Source: Flavobacterium phragmitis
GTDB lineage: Bacteria > Bacteroidota > Bacteroidia > Flavobacteriales > Flavobacteriaceae
Length of the DNA: 47,085 bases
NCBI RefSeq assembly: GCF_900112575.1
Contig: NZ_FOMH01000009.1
Coordinates: 1 to 47,085, forward strand
Direction: 5' to 3'
Positions 44,601 to 47,085 of the stretch are shown here, piece after piece. Each line of letters starts with the position of its first letter. Within the stretch, counting starts at the first letter, position 1. The translations under genes and the position numbers were made by a program. Below the pieces are notes generated by a model, which ran no database searches, was not told the origin of the DNA, and was given only the letters and a program-made list of their open reading frames with translations.

Positions 44601-47024
44601 GTGTTAAGCAAGAAAACCTTAATCCCAGTTTTGCTCTTTTCATGTCTGTCTGCGAGCAGTCAGATTTCGTTTGGAGATTCAAAGAAAATTAATGATAATT
44701 GGAAATTCAATCTTCAGGATGTTTCCGATGCAAAAAATGCTGCTTTTGATGATACTAAATGGCAGAACGTAAATGTACCACACGACTGGAGCGTAAAAGG
44801 GCAGTTGAGTCCAACGCTGGCAAGCTGTCAAGGATATCTGCCGGGTGGAATTGCTTGGTACAGAAAATCAATCAATATTCCGCAGAGCAAATCAGGTGAA
44901 AAAGTGTATTTGTATTTTGAAGGCGTTTACAACAGAAGTGAAGTGTTCATCAACGGGAAATCATTAGGAAAACGTCCAAATGGTTATATTTCTTTTGCGT
45001 ATGATGCAACGCCGTTTGTGAAATTTGGTGGAGAAAATACCATTTCAGTTCGTGTTGACCACAGTCAGAGTGCTGATTCAAGATGGTACACAGGTTCAGG
45101 AATTTATAGAAATGTGTGGGTAGTTTATGCTAATCCCGTTCATATTGCTCAATGGGGTGTTTATGCTTATCCAGAAGTTAAAAAAGGAGATGGAACATTG
45201 AATGTTGAGGTTGATGTAGAAAATGGTTCTGCATCTAAATCAGCTTTGACCGTTGTAAATGAATTGTTTTCAAAAGACGGAAAATCAGTTGGAAAAACAA
45301 CTTCTAAAGTTGAAGTTGCAGCCAATCAAAACGGAAAAATTTCGGCTAAAATCAATGTTAAAAACCCACAGTTATGGGATTTAGACAATCCAAATTTATA
45401 CGAACTGAAAACTACTGTTTTACAAGATGGAAAAGAAATCGATAAAACGGTAACACAAACAGGTTTTAGAAACTTTACTTTCGATCCAAACAATGGTTTT
45501 GCTCTTAACGGAAAATGGATGAAAATGAAGGGAGTTTGCTTACACCATGATGCAGGAGTTTTAGGATCAGCAGTTCCAAGAGAAGTTTGGAAAACAAGAT
45601 TACAAACCTTGAAGGAAATTGGTGTAAATGCCATCAGAACAAGTCATAATCCGCAGGCACCAGATTTTTATGAGCTTTGCGACGAATTAGGATTATTAGT
45701 TTTAAACGAAGCTTATGACGAATGGGAATTCCCAAAACGTAAATGGTTAGAAGGCTGGAACTACGGAACTCCGGGATTTGAAGGTTCGTTTGATATTTTT
45801 GCAGAGTATGCTGAAAAAGATCTTGAAGATTTTGTGCGTCGTGATAGAAATCATCTTTCAGTTTTTGCATGGAGTATTGGCAACGAAGTAGATTATCCGA
45901 ACGATCCTTATTCTCACCCGGTTTTAGACCAAGGAAAAAACGGCTTCGGACAGGCGGCTTACGGCGGTTATAAAAAAGATGCGCCAGATGCCATGAGACT
46001 TGGAGCAATCGCAAAACGTTTGGTAGCTGCAGTTAAAAAATATGATAAATCACGTCCGACGACAGCTGGTTTGGCAGGTGTTGCCATGTCTAATGAAACA
46101 GAATACCCAGGCGCTTTAGACATTACAGGATACAATTATACAGAAAGTAAATATCAGACAGATCACGCTAAATATCCAAAAAGAGTAATCTATGGAAGTG
46201 AAAATGTTCATGATATGGAACCTTGGTTAGCAGTAAAAAATAACAAACATATTTTTGGGCAATTCCTTTGGACTGGTATCGATTATTTAGGAGAATCAGG
46301 AAGATGGCCTTCAAGAGGATTTTACTCAGGTTTAGTTGATTTTGCTGGAGTTATCAAACCAAGAGGTTATTTCCGTCAGTCCTTATGGTCAGATAAACCA
46401 ATGGCTTATTTAGGAACTTATCCCTTAGAAAATGAAAAAGATATTTCTAAAGATGCATGGGCAATTTGGAATTATGAAAACGGACAAAAGATCCGTGTGG
46501 TTTGTTATACCAATGCAGCAAAAGCACGTTTAGAATTGAACGGAAAAGTAGTTGGTGAAACTAAATTATACGACGAAAAAACAGGAATCATTTACTGGGA
46601 TATTCCATTTGCTTCAGGAAAATTAGAAGCTGTTGGCCTAGACAAAAACGATAAAGAAGTCAGCCGTTACGCGATTACTTCAACACAACAGCCAGTTGAA
46701 TTAACGATTGCAGAGAAAAACATCACAATCAGCAAAGACAAAGGCGTTGCTAAAATCATGGTTCAGGTTAAAGACCAAAACGGACTTCCGGTAATGCTTT
46801 CTGATAATGAAGTGACTTGTACGATTGTTGGTCCGGGAACATTATTAGGACTAGAAGCAGGAAACAACAGCGATATGACCGATTATACCGATAATGTACA
46901 AAGAGTATTTCACGGTCATATTGCAGCGTATATTCAGGCAAAAGGAGATTCGACAGAACCTATAAAAGTGAAATTCACAAGCCAATGGCTAAAACCAGTT
47001 GAGGTTACGATTAATGTAAAGTAA
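44601..47024 (+). CDS. GH2 family glycoside hydrolase (beta-galactosidase-like)
   Basis: 807 residues with a signal peptide (LIPVLLFSCLSASSQ). The GTG at 44601 is the start; no nearby ATG precedes the signal sequence. The layout is a sugar-binding jelly-roll (~30-185; VNVPHDWSVKG, AWYRKSINIP, GVYNRSEVFINGKSLGKRPN), an Ig-like domain (~190-290), a TIM barrel (~300-590) with acid/base E429 in AWSIGNEVDYP and nucleophile E534 in YGSENVHD, then C-terminal Ig-like domains (~600-807; the DUF4982-type region and a Big-like end). Typical activities are beta-galactosidase or beta-glucuronidase; the exact one is not readable. It is the last visible gene of the operon. Confidence 0.9.
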   Translation: MLSKKTLIPVLLFSCLSASSQISFGDSKKINDNWKFNLQDVSDAKNAAFDDTKWQNVNVPHDWSVKGQLSPTLASCQGYLPGGIAWYRKSINIPQSKSGEKVYLYFEGVYNRSEVFINGKSLGKRPNGYISFAYDATPFVKFGGENTISVRVDHSQSADSRWYTGSGIYRNVWVVYANPVHIAQWGVYAYPEVKKGDGTLNVEVDVENGSASKSALTVVNELFSKDGKSVGKTTSKVEVAANQNGKISAKINVKNPQLWDLDNPNLYELKTTVLQDGKEIDKTVTQTGFRNFTFDPNNGFALNGKWMKMKGVCLHHDAGVLGSAVPREVWKTRLQTLKEIGVNAIRTSHNPQAPDFYELCDELGLLVLNEAYDEWEFPKRKWLEGWNYGTPGFEGSFDIFAEYAEKDLEDFVRRDRNHLSVFAWSIGNEVDYPNDPYSHPVLDQGKNGFGQAAYGGYKKDAPDAMRLGAIAKRLVAAVKKYDKSRPTTAGLAGVAMSNETEYPGALDITGYNYTESKYQTDHAKYPKRVIYGSENVHDMEPWLAVKNNKHIFGQFLWTGIDYLGESGRWPSRGFYSGLVDFAGVIKPRGYFRQSLWSDKPMAYLGTYPLENEKDISKDAWAIWNYENGQKIRVVCYTNAAKARLELNGKVVGETKLYDEKTGIIYWDIPFASGKLEAVGLDKNDKEVSRYAITSTQQPVELTIAEKNITISKDKGVAKIMVQVKDQNGLPVMLSDNEVTCTIVGPGTLLGLEAGNNSDMTDYTDNVQRVFHGHIAAYIQAKGDSTEPIKVKFTSQWLKPVEVTINVK

Positions 47025-47028
47025 AAAA
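46997..47028 (+). repeat. 32-bp direct repeat, copy 1 (end of the GH2 gene)
   Basis: AGTTGAGGTTACGATTAATG and the following bases, ending in a run of A's, cover the last codons and stop of the GH2 gene. They are repeated exactly at 47054-47085. Confidence 0.9.
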
Positions 47029-47055
47029 TGTTCCATCAGAACATCTCATAGGTAG
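47028..47055. repeat. TTCCxxxxGAA palindrome element, variant copy
   Basis: ATGTTC-CATCA-GAACAT (47028-47044) followed by CTCATAGGTAG. It aligns along its whole length with the 30113 element (ATGTTCCGTAGGAACAT then TTCGTCGGTAG). It lies between the two 32-bp direct repeats. Confidence 0.75.
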
Positions 47056-47085
47056 TTGAGGTTACGATTAATGTAAAGTAAAAAA
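47054..47085 (+). repeat. 32-bp direct repeat, copy 2, running to the window edge
   Basis: Identical to 46997-47028 up to the last base of the window. The period is 57 bp. Whether it continues as a tandem array cannot be seen. Confidence 0.85.

Noticed and set aside
45634..46014. A 126-codon frame on the - strand inside the GH2 gene
   Set aside because: It is a shadow of the GH2 barrel-coding sequence, with no start signal or sensible protein composition.

Overview
The window looks like chromosomal DNA of a Flavobacterium-type Bacteroidetes. The supporting signs are AT-rich DNA, TAnnTTTG-type -7 promoter elements, SusC/SusD pairs, a hybrid two-component (HTCS) regulator, type IX secretion (T9SS) sorting domains with a PorP/SprF partner, and several families of short palindromic intergenic repeats. 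I saw no rRNA, tRNA, CRISPR array, IS element or phage gene.

Layout. (1) 1-12.1 kb is a cell-surface region. It holds the 3' end of a secreted protein, a 1,397-aa repeat protein built from four modules of YadA-head-like NTAxG repeats, and a decayed gene with a T9SS type A-like tail. An orphan 379-aa protein follows, then a three-gene set: a type B T9SS cargo (CHU_C/gliding-type C-terminus), a PorP/SprF-family membrane protein and a TPR/PD40/OmpA protein. (2) 12.1-18.5 kb carries regulators: two tandem paralogous AraC-type genes, an NtrB/NtrC-like sensor kinase/sigma-54 activator pair, a YcxB-like membrane protein and a receiver-like small protein. (3) 18.9-19.2 kb has a 58-aa histone H1-like gene with a clear promoter and terminator. 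(4) 19.2-30.1 kb is a full L-rhamnose route: a GntR-type regulator, RhaT permease, fused rhamnulose-1-P aldolase/lactaldehyde dehydrogenase, rhamnose isomerase, rhamnulokinase, and LutABC to oxidise the L-lactate to pyruvate. (5) 30.4-47.1 kb is a polysaccharide utilization locus (PUL): HTCS regulator, SusE-like lipoprotein, SusC, SusD, two tandem GH30-like enzymes (one lipid-anchored, one soluble) and a GH2 enzyme. It probably continues past the right edge.

How the genes work together. The PUL would bind, cut and import an oligosaccharide. The adjacent rhamnose and lactate genes suggest that the target glycan contains L-rhamnose, with rhamnogalactan or arabinogalactan side chains as one possibility; this is inference, and no rhamnosidase lies in the window. 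HTCS control is supported by a 22-23-bp-spaced direct repeat just upstream of a -7 element before the SusE-like gene.

The most unusual features are in the spacers. Nearly every longer gap inside the rhamnose and PUL operons is filled by an imperfect palindromic repeat, of several distinct families. One of these has two perfect inverted pairs interleaved in pseudoknot order, and another sits between 32-bp direct repeats that copy the end of the GH2 gene. No single clearly new biological system could be identified; the best candidates for novelty are these spacer elements, the orphan protein at 5.7 kb, and the modular repeat protein next to the T9SS genes.
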